A stretch of DNA of 64,000 nt from Prochilodus magdalenae (taxonomy: Eukaryota; Chordata; Actinopteri; Characiformes; Prochilodontidae). This document shows positions 1-12,100 of the stretch, one piece after another. The position numbers and the translations under genes were made by a program. Numbering within the stretch: the stretch's first letter is position 1; each line of letters opens with the position of its first letter. Below the pieces are notes generated by a model. It saw nothing but the letters and a program-made list of their open reading frames with translations, was not told the origin of the DNA and ran no database searches. The stretch lies in assembly GCA_024036415.1 (NCBI GenBank), contig JAMWET010006583.1, positions 171,001 through 235,000 on the forward strand, read 5' to 3'.

Positions 1-170
1 AAGGTCTTAATCAGTGGAGCATGTAAAGGGCGGCTGTTTGCACCCGCTGAGCGAGTGGTTGCCATCATTCACACTTTAAAACTGTTGGAACTTGAACAGT
101 TTCCTTATTGGTCCTTTTATTTTCTCACTCTGTTATCCACACCAACACACACATGCACACGCATACCAAC

Positions 171-319
171 CGTGCGGTAGACGAAGACCCTGAGGAACTT
201 CCCTCCCAGTGTCTCCAGCAGTTGGCCGTTGTAAAGATCGCTCAGGGTGACCTTGAGCTTCAGGACGTGGTTTTCCAATATCCTCTTCAGCAGACGCTGG
301 TCCATAGACATCACCTCCT
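171..319 (-). CDS. postn: postn exon 10: continuation of FAS1 domain 3
   Basis: 149 nt encoding [40 protein letters not shown] and [10 protein letters not shown]. Human reads [47 protein letters not shown]. The acceptor is gatgtgtag|AG. The 3' border is the least certain: the donor may be ACG|gttggt (end 171, phase 0, matching the human T/AVC boundary) or four bases further at gtatgc (end 167). The next exons lie off the left edge. Confidence 0.88.
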
Positions 320-3300
320 CTACACATCACACAAACACACATAGATCGGTACGTTAGGACACTGGTTACTTTGCTACACCGACCGAGTGATAATGGCCCC
401 CACACACAGGCCTTTGCGGGGCAAAAAGGGCAAGATGGATGAAGGTTCATTTAATTTACTTTATATACTGACCTAATAAAGATAGAGTAATCAGGTTTTT
501 GATAGGCAGTCGAAAGCTCCAGCATTGCTATTCACACTGTACGGTGGCCGAGAAGCACAAAACAAAAACAGGATTTCAGAAAACAAAAATTTACCCAAAA
601 AAATTACATTTCAGAAAACAAAATTACAAAACAAAATCCAATTTACAAGACGCGAAACACTTTACACACTGTGAATTCTGACGGAAAGGGCGGATCTAAC
701 ACAGAAAGTGCTTGTTGTGGACCCTTGTCAATCAGACTGTTTGGCGGTGGTAGAGTGGGTGGAAGTAAGAGATGAACAGGCGTCTAGACCACTCAGAGCT
801 GGAGATGTTAAGGAAGGTAAGGGGGCTGTAGCGCTAGCTGTAGTGGAGAACCAGCTAGCTAGCTTAAACTGGCTGAGAGCTTTTACAGCCCATGTGGTTT
901 AGAGTCGCCTGCTCGTCTCTTTCTTCCGTCTGCTCTTTAAAACTCTAAAGACCTTCAACAGGAGAAACAGAAGCGCCAGCTGGATAAAACACCATCCCAA
1001 ACTCCATCCACTCTACCACCACCAAACAGTTTGATTGACCAGGGCCCGCAAACTCACATCCTGTAGAATTGGTTTTCATTTTTGTTTTCTGTAAGATTCT
1101 TTAGTTTTGCACGTCTCGGCCGCCGTAACTGGGATCTGAACTACGTTTCCTAGTATGCCGAGCTGTGACATCACTTACCACACTATTCTATTAAGGATCA
1201 TGTAGTGAGGGGTGATTCTAAACTCTGTTGGGGCCCTAGGAACAAATTTACACGAGGGCCCCTCCAACCAGCATTCATCACCATGATGCTGTCAATAATC
1301 CGACACCAACAAAAAACATACATTGGTCCTTATGCCCAAAGTTTTACATTATTAAAGATCTTGACAAGTAAAATGATCGTATGTCTAGTTGATATATAAA
1401 AAAAAGTAATTTTGAGATTGTTATAAGATATTTTAAGAGATTTTAAGATTATTAACTTATTATTTAGTTTATATATCTTGAGATTTGAGATTTCTGTGAG
1501 ATTATTTTAAGATGCTTTAACCTCATTTCACAATTGTCTCACTATATTAGCAGAATTAAAAGGCTTTTTCCAGGACACTCCTTTAAATGTAACCTACTAA
1601 AGTCACTTAAAACATCTATGCCTGAAAATTAGGTAAATAAACCTAAACTGAGCTCACAATAACCTCGCGATAAGAATTTCAAGATACATCAACTAGATAT
1701 AAGATATCTAATAAACATACCTAGATATATAATACAGATATAAGACATAAAACACAGACTGCCTAACTTCCGGGGGTGACTTCCTGAGGAGTGCCGGATC
1801 TCCGTTAACATGTGAAAGACCCCAAACAATAAAAGAGCATGTCCAAATGATGAACTGCTCAACCTAACAAACTGAAGCTGGCGTCAGTCCAGCAATAGCT
1901 AGGCACTAACGTAGCCAGAAAGGTCTGTGCTGGTGCTGCACTGTCCTGTCTGTTAACCTCTAGACCTGACAGTGTACCATCTACACTGAGACTCCATTTC
2001 CCAGCATGCAAAGCTGTGGCATTACATGCTACACTACTCAGCTAAGCGTCATCTAGTTATATCCACATTTAGGACGAACCATAATGAAGCTAGCATCAGG
2101 GTCGCTATAAAAAGCAAGCCAACATGGCAGCCGGCCCCCCAGCTGAATAATAGGACAGGGGGTATTGGGCACAGGGCATGCAAGGATTTCTACAGACCCT
2201 GGCTGATTTATAAAGAACGCCAGTTCTGTTTAAGTTCATCTGAAGTCTGGTTGGAAGAAATGGCGTCATGTTTAAAGATGAAGTGAGAGAAATGGCATAG
2301 GTTTGCAGATGTTGAATCATTTGGACCCTTTGCCAGGTCATATTGGAGACATTCTTCTTCTTCTTGGAAAACAGGCAGCGCCTCTTTGTCAAGGTTTCTT
2401 CCTGTATTCTTATTTTTTACACTTTGGCTACATTTAAGACAGATTCTGTGACGTCTGGTTACTCTGCTTATTGGTTTGCACATACCCTGGTGATTCAGTT
2501 TATCACTTCTCTATAGGGACCAGTATAATTCTGTTTATACTGCATATGTACACTGTGTGTATGATACATTTATACTTCATTTGAATCTATAATTGGCTGC
2601 TATTGGTCAGTATTGGTCAATTACTGCAGCACTAATACTGCATACCATATATATTCTGCTCCTGTACCTTTTAGACTTATATATTGTACATTTTCTCAAT
2701 TTTTATACTCTATGCATGTGACAATAAACACTTGAATCTCTTCATGATTGGACAGGCTCCTAAAGGATCCTAAACCTGAGTATCCCAGTTATGACTGAGT
2801 AATGACGTAACTGGCCTAAAATTGTTAGTGTGGGAGGAGAGATGGCCAGTTCTCATCACCCAGTTCTGGCTTACAATCAGTCAAAACCAGTCGAAACTGC
2901 ACACCCGCCTGCACAGCCGCCTGGACAGCCTCAATTATCTGTAAGATTACTAGTTAAAGGGTACTCAAGGGAGAATAAAATGCCTCACCCGAAACCTCTA
3001 TTGAGTGGTGTAACTAAGCCTCGTCTATGAACGGTTCTGTAGAAATAGCATATTGACCATGCAAAGTTGACCTCATCACCTCAAAAGGTGGGGGTGCTCA
3101 AGCTCTACCTGGGGTCATACCTGGTACCCTGACTTTATTTTATAGTTCTCTTTATGGTTTGTAATAAACATTGGCATTCGTCTTGGCCACCTTGCTTTCA
3201 TAGTAACGTAACTGAGGTTTCATGCAATGTAATCAGAAACCACAATGTTTAGGCATCAGGTATTACAAACACCAGAGCCCCCCTAAATACTGCTATATGT

Positions 3301-6081
3301 TAACACCATATAGTTTTAGGTCTTCTGTAATAAAGTCTGTCTGATCTCTCTACATGAAACTGCTCATACTGTTGGCCTGATGGCAGTATCTGCCTCTTGG
3401 GAGCCAATGGGAGCCTTTAACCCCCACGGAACTCCTGGCTGTCCTATAAAATAAAAACAGTTGAACATATGTTTTATTAGACCTTGCTATAAACGTTTTT
3501 GTATAGTAATGTTTATTTATTCATTCATTCATTTATTCATCTTTTGGATGGCTTATTCATCCTACTAGGTCGATGAGTTCTATGGAGTATCCCGTTGCTC
3601 TGGGCGGAAGTAACCCTGGAAATGGCCCAGGTATAGTATAGGGAAATATAGCTATATAGTATTAGAGACATTATTAATCCAGAAATCAGTGTACGTGGTT
3701 CTTATGCGGCTCTCGAACTTCAGACCATTGTTTCGATTCAAGACCTGTTTCTAGCTCTGTCATTGTCAGTAGCACACCTGGTATGTGTTTAGACGGTATC
3801 CAATTTTACAGTAACTAAATTACAGTTTCATCTGGGATTATCTGTAAATTGTACGGTGTTTCTGATAGTGTAAAATAATAAATCAGATATTGAGTGAGTG
3901 GTACATAAGGCAACTGTGTTATGAAATGGAAATTATGGTAACTAAAGTTTTACATACATACACGTCCTTATTTTATCAGTTCTTTATATATAATAACCTC
4001 AGTTGTCATCAGTAACAGGGCAGTAATGTGTTAGAAACCCCACGGTCTCCTGCTTCACATGTAGTGCATATTCTAATCTATAGACACGGTACTCGTTACC
4101 CAGAAATAGAATGAGGTAAATCTACAAGTTTTTATTGACCTTCTTATGTGCCTGTTAACATGACAACTGCTCAGTTATTACATAATATAATAAGAGTTAT
4201 CTAATCCAACTGACGTGGTTCTGCGGTCCCTGTTACAGATTCACTGTTTCTGTTTTCATGTTTCACCTGGTTATGCGTTTAGACGGTCAGACACAGTGGG
4301 AGTGTACAGGCTGTGAATTACGGTGTAAACTACATGGTTGTAGCTACAGCTTATTTACTTCACGTCAATCATTCACCCTAACAATCATTTCACCACAGGT
4401 CTCCTGCTTCACATGTAGTGCCACCTTAGACACGTACTGTTACCGCGAAATAGAATTAAATCTATTTGATTTATCATTTAGCACTGCTCAGTTATTAACA
4501 TAAAAACTGGAAATTTAATTAATGATTAAAATATAATTCATTTACTTTAAAATGACATTTTATAACGGCCTTATTACACGTGCTCCACTACTATTACTGA
4601 TATTGTAAAGAACTAGGAAAGCACATATATATACCAGTAATTTATTCAATCGTCTCAGAATAATGTCTACAGGTGAATTGACTGAACAATATACATGTAC
4701 ATAAATATTCATAAACATAAATGCATTGCTGAGGTCCGGGTAGTGAAGGTTTCCCCTCTGGATGCTCACAAAAAGACTAGCGGTCACTGTTCCAACATGG
4801 CTAAACACGGCTTCAAAACGACCAGTGGACACCCTGTTTATGAATCGCCCGCTATGGGGCGTGGTCTACCCAGCCCTGCGTGCAGTGAAGCTCCTATAGA
4901 AACACCCAAGGCTGCCTTTTCTGTGTTATCAGTGTGTGCTTCCCGTTAACCATGCAGGCCTGTGGAGGTGGTGTGGTGTCAAACCCACCAGTGAAGGCGC
5001 CGTTGAGCGGTGCCAGCAGGGTGTACTCGATCTCAGGCCCCATTGCTGCAGACAGGCCCAGTTCATTCACCATATCGCCAAAAGTGCTCTGGGACCGGCC
5101 TATCAGCTCTGTCACTTGCTTGGCTTCAGGGGCGGCGAGGGACATAGAGAAAGCAAGGGAGAGACAAAGAGAGAGAGAAGTCAGGAACACAGAACTGTGG
5201 TTGGCAAAAAATGAGGTCTTGTCAAGCAAGACGATCGTATATCTAGTTGATATATTTTAAGATTATTTACTTTATTATTTAGTTTATATATTTTATGTAT
5301 AGTTTGTATTATGTTTTTTTCTTATTATTTAGTTTATATATAATAAAACTCTTAATGGAGATTGCTGTAAACTAATTCTATGATTATTTAACCTAATTTT
5401 ATCATTTTACCTGGCAGGATATCACTTTTTGCAGTGTATTAAGTTTGGGAAACATTCTACACTACAAATGAGATCTGGGCAGGTAAAATGATATTTTATC
5501 TATTTTATATATTATATATTTATGACATTTACAGACTGATTTAAGCTAATTTTATGATTACTTCAAGGCAGTTGTAACTTGTTTTAAACAATTTTAGTGA
5601 GCCAAATTTCCTCACTATATTAGCAGATAATTTGGCTTGTTTCCAGCACGTTTTTTATAATAAGTAGAATTTTTTGCTAATACCGTGAGTATTGGCAAAA
5701 TTTATCATACTAAAGTCCAAATAAATTTATGATGAATGACCTTAAACAATAATCTCAAAATAAGAGTTTTAAGATATATTAACTGGACATATCTAATATA
5801 GATATCTATATATATAATATAGATATGAGGTTTAACCTGCTGGCACTATCTTGTCAGTTCCCAACAAATGTTAACGGGGATTCTCAGTGGTTAGTTCCAG
5901 TGTCCTTGAGCAGTGGACAGTTTGTTGCTTTTGCCGTGTTTCCTTTCATATAGTCACTTCATCTAATATTCCTCATTTTGTTGTCAGATAATTGTTATAA
6001 GAACATTCCAAAATTATTTAACTTGTATAAAGGCATTATTGTTGGTTTCAGCATCTTTCCTCCTTTGGTCTTATCTATCTG

Positions 6082-6145
<64 letters not shown>

Positions 6146-9100
6146 GTTCCTATCTCTCATAGGCAGAAATCTATCCATCCACGGGATCCATCCATCCATC
6201 CAAGCTAATCTATACCGCAGAGTTTTGGTTTTCCTCTGTATGGTATTTTATCATGTAAGTAATCTTTATTTGATATTGTTTTTTTAGGCTCTCTTGTTTA
6301 TGGTAATTGTCACTTTAAGACTAAAACATCCAGATAATTGGACTAAAGCAGCTCCTCTCCATAATAAAACTATTGTCGATCTCTCACCCAGAAATAGTAT
6401 TCGAAGACCTGTTCTCAATTAATAAAGCTTGCGCTATTTTGTATTTACATTTGGAATGAAGAAGATAACCCAATGTTCTGATTTTTTATTAATCTTTCCT
6501 GTATTTGTTTGTTACCAGTGGTACCAGTACGTCTGAAGTTTATTATGGAGAGGAACTTCTTAAAAATATGTAAAATACATAAATATGTTCTTTAAAATAT
6601 GTTAACTATGATTTGTACAATTCTGACACGTAGATTTGACAAAAAATAATAATTTCATGAATTAAAAAAAGTTTTTTTTCTTTCAATCACTGTACCATTC
6701 ATTTCTGTCAAATCCATGTGCCACTATTGTTGCCCCCCTTCATTTAAGTCATTAATGAGTTCCATTTAATAAGTTATCTTGGATCATTTCTCCACATACT
6801 GTCTCTTCAGGTCCATGTTGGTGGACCACCCTCTTTAACTCCTTTCACAGTTATGGAATGGGGTATAAGTTGGGGGTCTGTGATGACCATAGGAAAACCT
6901 TGATTCTGTGGTCAGTAAATTTTGATTTTGACTTTAATTTGATTTTAAGGTTTACTTTGGGTCACTCTTCTGCTAGAAGATCCAACCATGGCCCAATTTA
7001 AGCTCTCTTGGATTTAATTCCTGCTGGTACTCCACTGAGTCTGGGATTCCATGCATCCGGATAAACTGTAGAGGGCTGTAGAAAAAAAACAGACCCACGA
7101 CATCACAGATCCACCACCTTCACAGTGGAGATCTTTATGTTTACACACGTTCTACATCCAGTGTGTGTGGTGTTGCCAAAAATCTCTATTTGGTTCAATC
7201 TGGCCATAGAACATGGTCCCACTGAACGTGTCACAAGCATCTGGCGAACTGTAAGGGGCTCGGGTTTGTTGGTTCTTGACAGCAGAGGCTTTCTTCTGGC
7301 AACCCTCCCAAACAACTAGTGGTTATGTGGGTGGCTTATTGTAGTTTGTTAGATGTTTTGATTCCAAGATCCTTGGAGTCTCAGCACATACACCCGCCAT
7401 CTTTCCAGCAGGTTTCCAACATCTTCAGCTGTTTTTAAGCTTCTTTGTTGTTGCCCTGAGAAATGGAAATGGCCATTTTCGTGCCATGGAATGGAAAACT
7501 GTATTTCCATTGTTGTAGTTGAATAGGGAGAGTTCAGTGAGTGGAACTGACTGACCATGAACCTCAAACACTGTTGTGCTGGTGTTTTTAAAGGAGGGCA
7601 GTTTGTAAACACAAGCCATTTCCAAAATCCTAGACTGTAACAGCCCTGGCTCCCCCAGCTCGACTTCCAGCCCAGCAGGAAAGAACGACAACAGAGCTTC
7701 CAAAATGGCAGCTTATATCTCCAGTCTGTTCGGGGGGCGTGGTGTTGAACCCCACTGCTGCCACGACAGCTTTTGGGCAGTTGAGGGCTTTAGGGAAACC
7801 AGTTTTGTGATGTGGTTGCTGGATCGATTCCCTGAACCTAAGGTAATGACTGAAGTGCTCCTGAGCAAGGCACCTAACCCCCAACTGCTCCAGCGGTGCC
7901 GTGGCTTGGGATACCCACCACGCCAGGCAGGTGTGCTCACTGCCCACTAGTGTGTGTGTCCAGTAGTGTATGTGGGTGTTTACCTGATGGATGAGTTAAA
8001 TGCAGAAGACCAATTCCTCTGTGTTGAAGCACAAAAGATAAGAAATGGCTCAAAAGCTCTCTCCTGAGATACTGATTGGCCTTGACTGATTGTACCTGCT
8101 GCATCACTTAAGGTGGAACGGAAAATTCCCAAAACATGATGGTGAACAGGAAGCCAGCTTGAGCGCTGGACAGTCTTAACTCAAAGATCTTATTTCCACA
8201 TGTTGCTTCTAAACCAGCCAATCAGAACAGAGCTCATTAAAATATTCATGAGCTCACCCAAAAAGGGAAAACAGCTTGTTTCATTTTAGAGCCAAATCAT
8301 AAAGTATAAATTGGGGTGTCACAGCATATATGGCTGTCCTAGACCAGCGTTTCTCAACCCTGGTCCAGGAGGCACCCTGCCTTGCATGCTGTAGTATGTT
8401 CTCTGCCTCCAACACCCCTGACTCAGATTATCAGATCATTAGGAATCCACTAAGACGTGCAGGGCAGGCTGCAAAACGTTTACATTTACGGCAGTTAGCT
8501 GACGCTCTTATCAAGAGCGACTTACAAGGTTAATCATATTACAGGTGGGCCAGTGTGGTGTTAGGAGTCTTGCCCAAGGACTCTTATTGGTGTAGCACAG
8601 CGTAGTCACCCAGACCGGGATTTGAACCCTAGTCTCCCACATGTGGTGGTGGTGGTGGTTCCTTGGCGGGTAGTGGTGTTATCCACTAAGCTACACCAAC
8701 CAAAGGATTGAACCTTCTACTGGATCTGCTGTAAGACACTCACCCGAGTCAGGCATGAGGACTTGCTCAATGAGGTGGATGACTCCGTTGCTGGTGACAA
8801 TGTCCTTCTTCAGCACCATCTTAACGCCGTTGACTGTGAGACTCTCTCCATCGCAGCCGATTTCAACATTGCTGCCCTCCAGCGTCTCGTACGCCGTGCC
8901 AGCCATTATGGCTTCTGAGCACTGCATCGAGCTCAAGAGATGGTACCCCAGAAGGGCTGGGAGGGCGAAACAGAGAGAGAGGGTAAATTCAGAGAAGGCA
9001 TGCAGGACATTGTGTTTGGTAAGTGTTGTTGAAGGACTGGCCTGGGCAATGCCGAGTGTGCACATTTGAGCTTGCAAGGCCGTAAACAAATTACGAAATG

Positions 9101-12100
9101 TTTTATTGTGTGCCGTGAGGAGTTTATATGGTGAATTCAGGTGAATCGTGACCATCACCTCATCCAAACATACAGAACTGTAATCAGAATAATGCAAACC
9201 AGTCGTCAAGTCTTCAGCCATGTCATATTAACTATTAAGCCGTATATGGATTTAATATACCGCAAGGCTTACAGCATGTGTGCTACGGCTGCGTGCCTGG
9301 ATCCGCCAAGACCTGAAACTGGCAGGTTCTTGTTCAAAACATGTGGACAGCCAATGCATTACTTTCATCCTGGCTAATCTGTGTTGGAATAACATGAGCT
9401 GTGTTGGAATAACAAAAACTTGGTATATGAACTTGGTTGCACATCTTTCGAATGCTGCAGCTACACACTATATGGCCAATAGTATGTGGACACCTGACCA
9501 CCACACAGCTAATTGAGCATGCTGAATGCCCTATTTTAAATTCATGGGCAATAATAAGCAGTTGCCCACTTCTTTGTGGCCAGGAGAAGGTTTTCCTCGA
9601 GATTTTGAATCAAGTCTATGGCAACTATTGTGAGCATTCATCAGATCAGGCACTGATGCTTGAAATCAGCATTCCAGTTCACCCCAAAGGTGTGCAGTGA
9701 GGTTGATGTCAGGGCTCTTTGCAGGCCACTGAAGTTCCTCCATACCAAACCTTTTAAATCATGTCGCTTCATGGACAAGGGCACAAGCATACTAGAACAG
9801 GAAAGGGTTCATCCCCCAATACTGCTGCTAAAAAGGAATAGGAGGAACGAGGGGTGAATAAACGGCACGAGTTTTGGATCAAACGCGGTCAGATCAAAAA
9901 GCTGTGTACAAGCATACCACCATTCCCGACCAGACCAAACAATTTGCAGTTGGAACAACGCTGATATCTACTAATTAGCAGGCAAAATCTCTGGATGAAG
10001 AAGAAAAGAAGAAGAAGAAGAAGAAGAGTGTATTTCCCGAAGAAAGTGATTGGCCAGCTTAAACTTGATACTGGCCGCTTGCTTAGCTGTTGCTAAAATG
10101 AATGTGAGTCTATGGGAAAAACGAGGGATGAATAAACGGCACATAGAGGAGTGTGGGTCAGTGTGTCTGTGGATTAGAGTTTGGAGATCTGCCCTGAGTG
10201 AGTAGATACAGTTTGGTGTCTGTAGGTTAAAGGAAACAGCATGATTTGAATCAAGGCGTAAATGAATGGGACTCTATGGGAGGAAGGAGGGATGGATAAA
10301 TGACATGTAGAGGAGTGTGGGTCAGTATGTCTGTGGATTAGAGTTCGGAGATCTGCCCTAAATGAGTACATACAGTTTGGTATTGTAGGATACAATGGGG
10401 TTTAGGTAGGGCCAAAAATGGGACTCTATGGGAGGAATAAGGGATGCGAAAAGAAAGACAAACAGTGTAGAGTGCAGAGTGCATCATCTCAAAATGCTGC
10501 ATACAAGCACACCATTCTCAATGAGACTGAACACTTGGAGAACACATCCGGAGTTGGAACGGGGTTGAGATTTTGAAAAGCCCGGGACTAGTTTGTGAAA
10601 AAAAAAAAAAATGTACTATGAAGAAGATGAAGAAGAAGATGAAGAAGATGAAGAGGAAGAAGAAGAAGAAAAAGATGAAGAAGAAGAAGAAGGTGAAGAA
10701 GAAGAAGCAGAAGAAGAAGATGATGATGATGATGATGATGAAGAAGGAGAAGAAGATAAAGAAAAAGATGAAGAAGAGGAAGAGGAAGGAGATGAAGAAT
10801 AAAATGAAGAAGAAAAAGAAGGTGAAGAAGAAGATGAAGAAGATGTAGATGAAGAAGATGAAGAGGAAGAAGAAGAAGAAAAAGAAGAAGAAGAAGAAGG
10901 TGAGGAAGAAGAAGAAGGTGATGAAGAAGAAGAAGGTGAAGAAGAAGAAGAAGAAGGTGAAGAAGAAGATGAAGAAGAAGAAGAAGAAGATGAAGAAGAA
11001 GAAGATGAAGATGAAGATGAAGATGAAGATGAAGAAGAAGATGAAGAAGAAGGTGAAGATGAAGAAGAAGGTGAAGAAGATGAAGAAGATGAAGAAGAAG
11101 GTGAAGAAGAAGAAGGTGAGGAAGAAGAAGAAGGTGAAGAAGAAGGTGATGAAGAAGGTGATGAAGAAGAAGATGAAGAAGATGAAGATGAAGAAGATGA
11201 AGAAGATGAAGAAGGAGAAGGATATACCATCTTCCACATTATGAGCGAAGCATTCCTACAGTATGTTATTTGGTCCATGTCCTGGAGACTACGTCCACTT
11301 TGACCCTCCGGGGTTACTGCCCTGAATAGACTCTGCAGTCTGGTGTACTCTGCCAGACTCCCACCCAGTACCTTCCTGTGCAGGAACATCACATCTTCCA
11401 TATAAAAGCATCATGCATCCCATAATATGTTATTGTCTCCATATCCTGCAGCCCTAGGCTAGGTCCACTTTGACCCTCATGGTTTATAGACAGTAAAGAG
11501 TGATGTAATCTGCCAGACACCCACCCAGTACCTTCCTGTGGAGGGGCTATCTGGAAAAGCAAGTGGAAGGTTCTGAGAAAGCACACGAGGCACATTATCG
11601 CTTTCCCAGGAGCTCGGCCTGCTCTGCTAATCCTCACCCTCTGTTTATGCAAAGTGTGGGCGTGTGAGAGGGTGTGATGTCATATCAATCCATCCCTCTG
11701 TAGGGCTTTATTTCAATAGCCCCCAGCTCAGCATGAACAAAGTCAGTACAGTGGAGAGGCTGGCGATGCTAAACTCTCGCTCCTATAAAGCAGGTTTGGC
11801 TTATGACCCAGAACACTGCAGGCCTCGGGAGGTCTGGCTGGTGGTTTGGAGCCGCGGCTGGACCGGCTGACTTCTCTGATCTCTCCTAATGACTAGGTCT
11901 CTCACGCCACACGCTTTCCTCAGCACATAAACTGCTTTGGTTGATCTGGATCGGGCGGAGGTGCTAGCTGTGGAGTATGAAGCATGTCCAAAGTTTGGTT
12001 TTGGGGTTGACAGGGTGAGCAAAAGCAACCCTGGCAAAAAACATCCTGACCGACAGGTGACCCACAATGTGGTCAGAAGACTCAAGTTGTTCAAGGTTGT

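Larger units (their letters stand above)
320..4988 (-). other. postn intron 9: mostly repeat-derived, no gene seen
   Basis: It holds an AT-rich MITE copy (1350-1745), a LINE-like 3' tail near 2500-2738 ending in an AATAAA-type run (gacaataaacacttgaatct), and a segment at 3310-3450 that resembles 53520-53680. Two diverged copies of a short unit (ggtctcctgcttcacatgtagtgc) lie at about 4046 and 4398, about 350 bases apart. The rest is AT-rich with short non-conserved ORFs. Confidence 0.6.
5124..8743 (-). other. postn intron 8: MITEs, microsatellite and two SINEs
   Basis: From left to right: two AT-rich MITE copies (5201-5850), a CTAT microsatellite (6071-6145), a degenerate dispersed teleost repeat (about 6780-7330), and tRNA-derived SINEs at about 7805-8030 and 8465-8702. 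No additional exon was found between exons 9 and 8; phases join directly. Confidence 0.6.

Noticed and set aside
7630..7950. ORFs of 75-105 codons on both strands
   Set aside because: Overlap a SINE-like repeat; no conserved product.
8620..8702. Possible tRNA gene on the minus strand
   Set aside because: A and B boxes are present, but the cloverleaf is not maintained and the sequence continues into a SINE body.
10518..11401. Long Phe-, Ser-, Lys- and Glu/Asp-rich ORFs on both strands
   Set aside because: All are readings of one GAA/GAT purine tract inside postn intron 7; no domain, no splice context.
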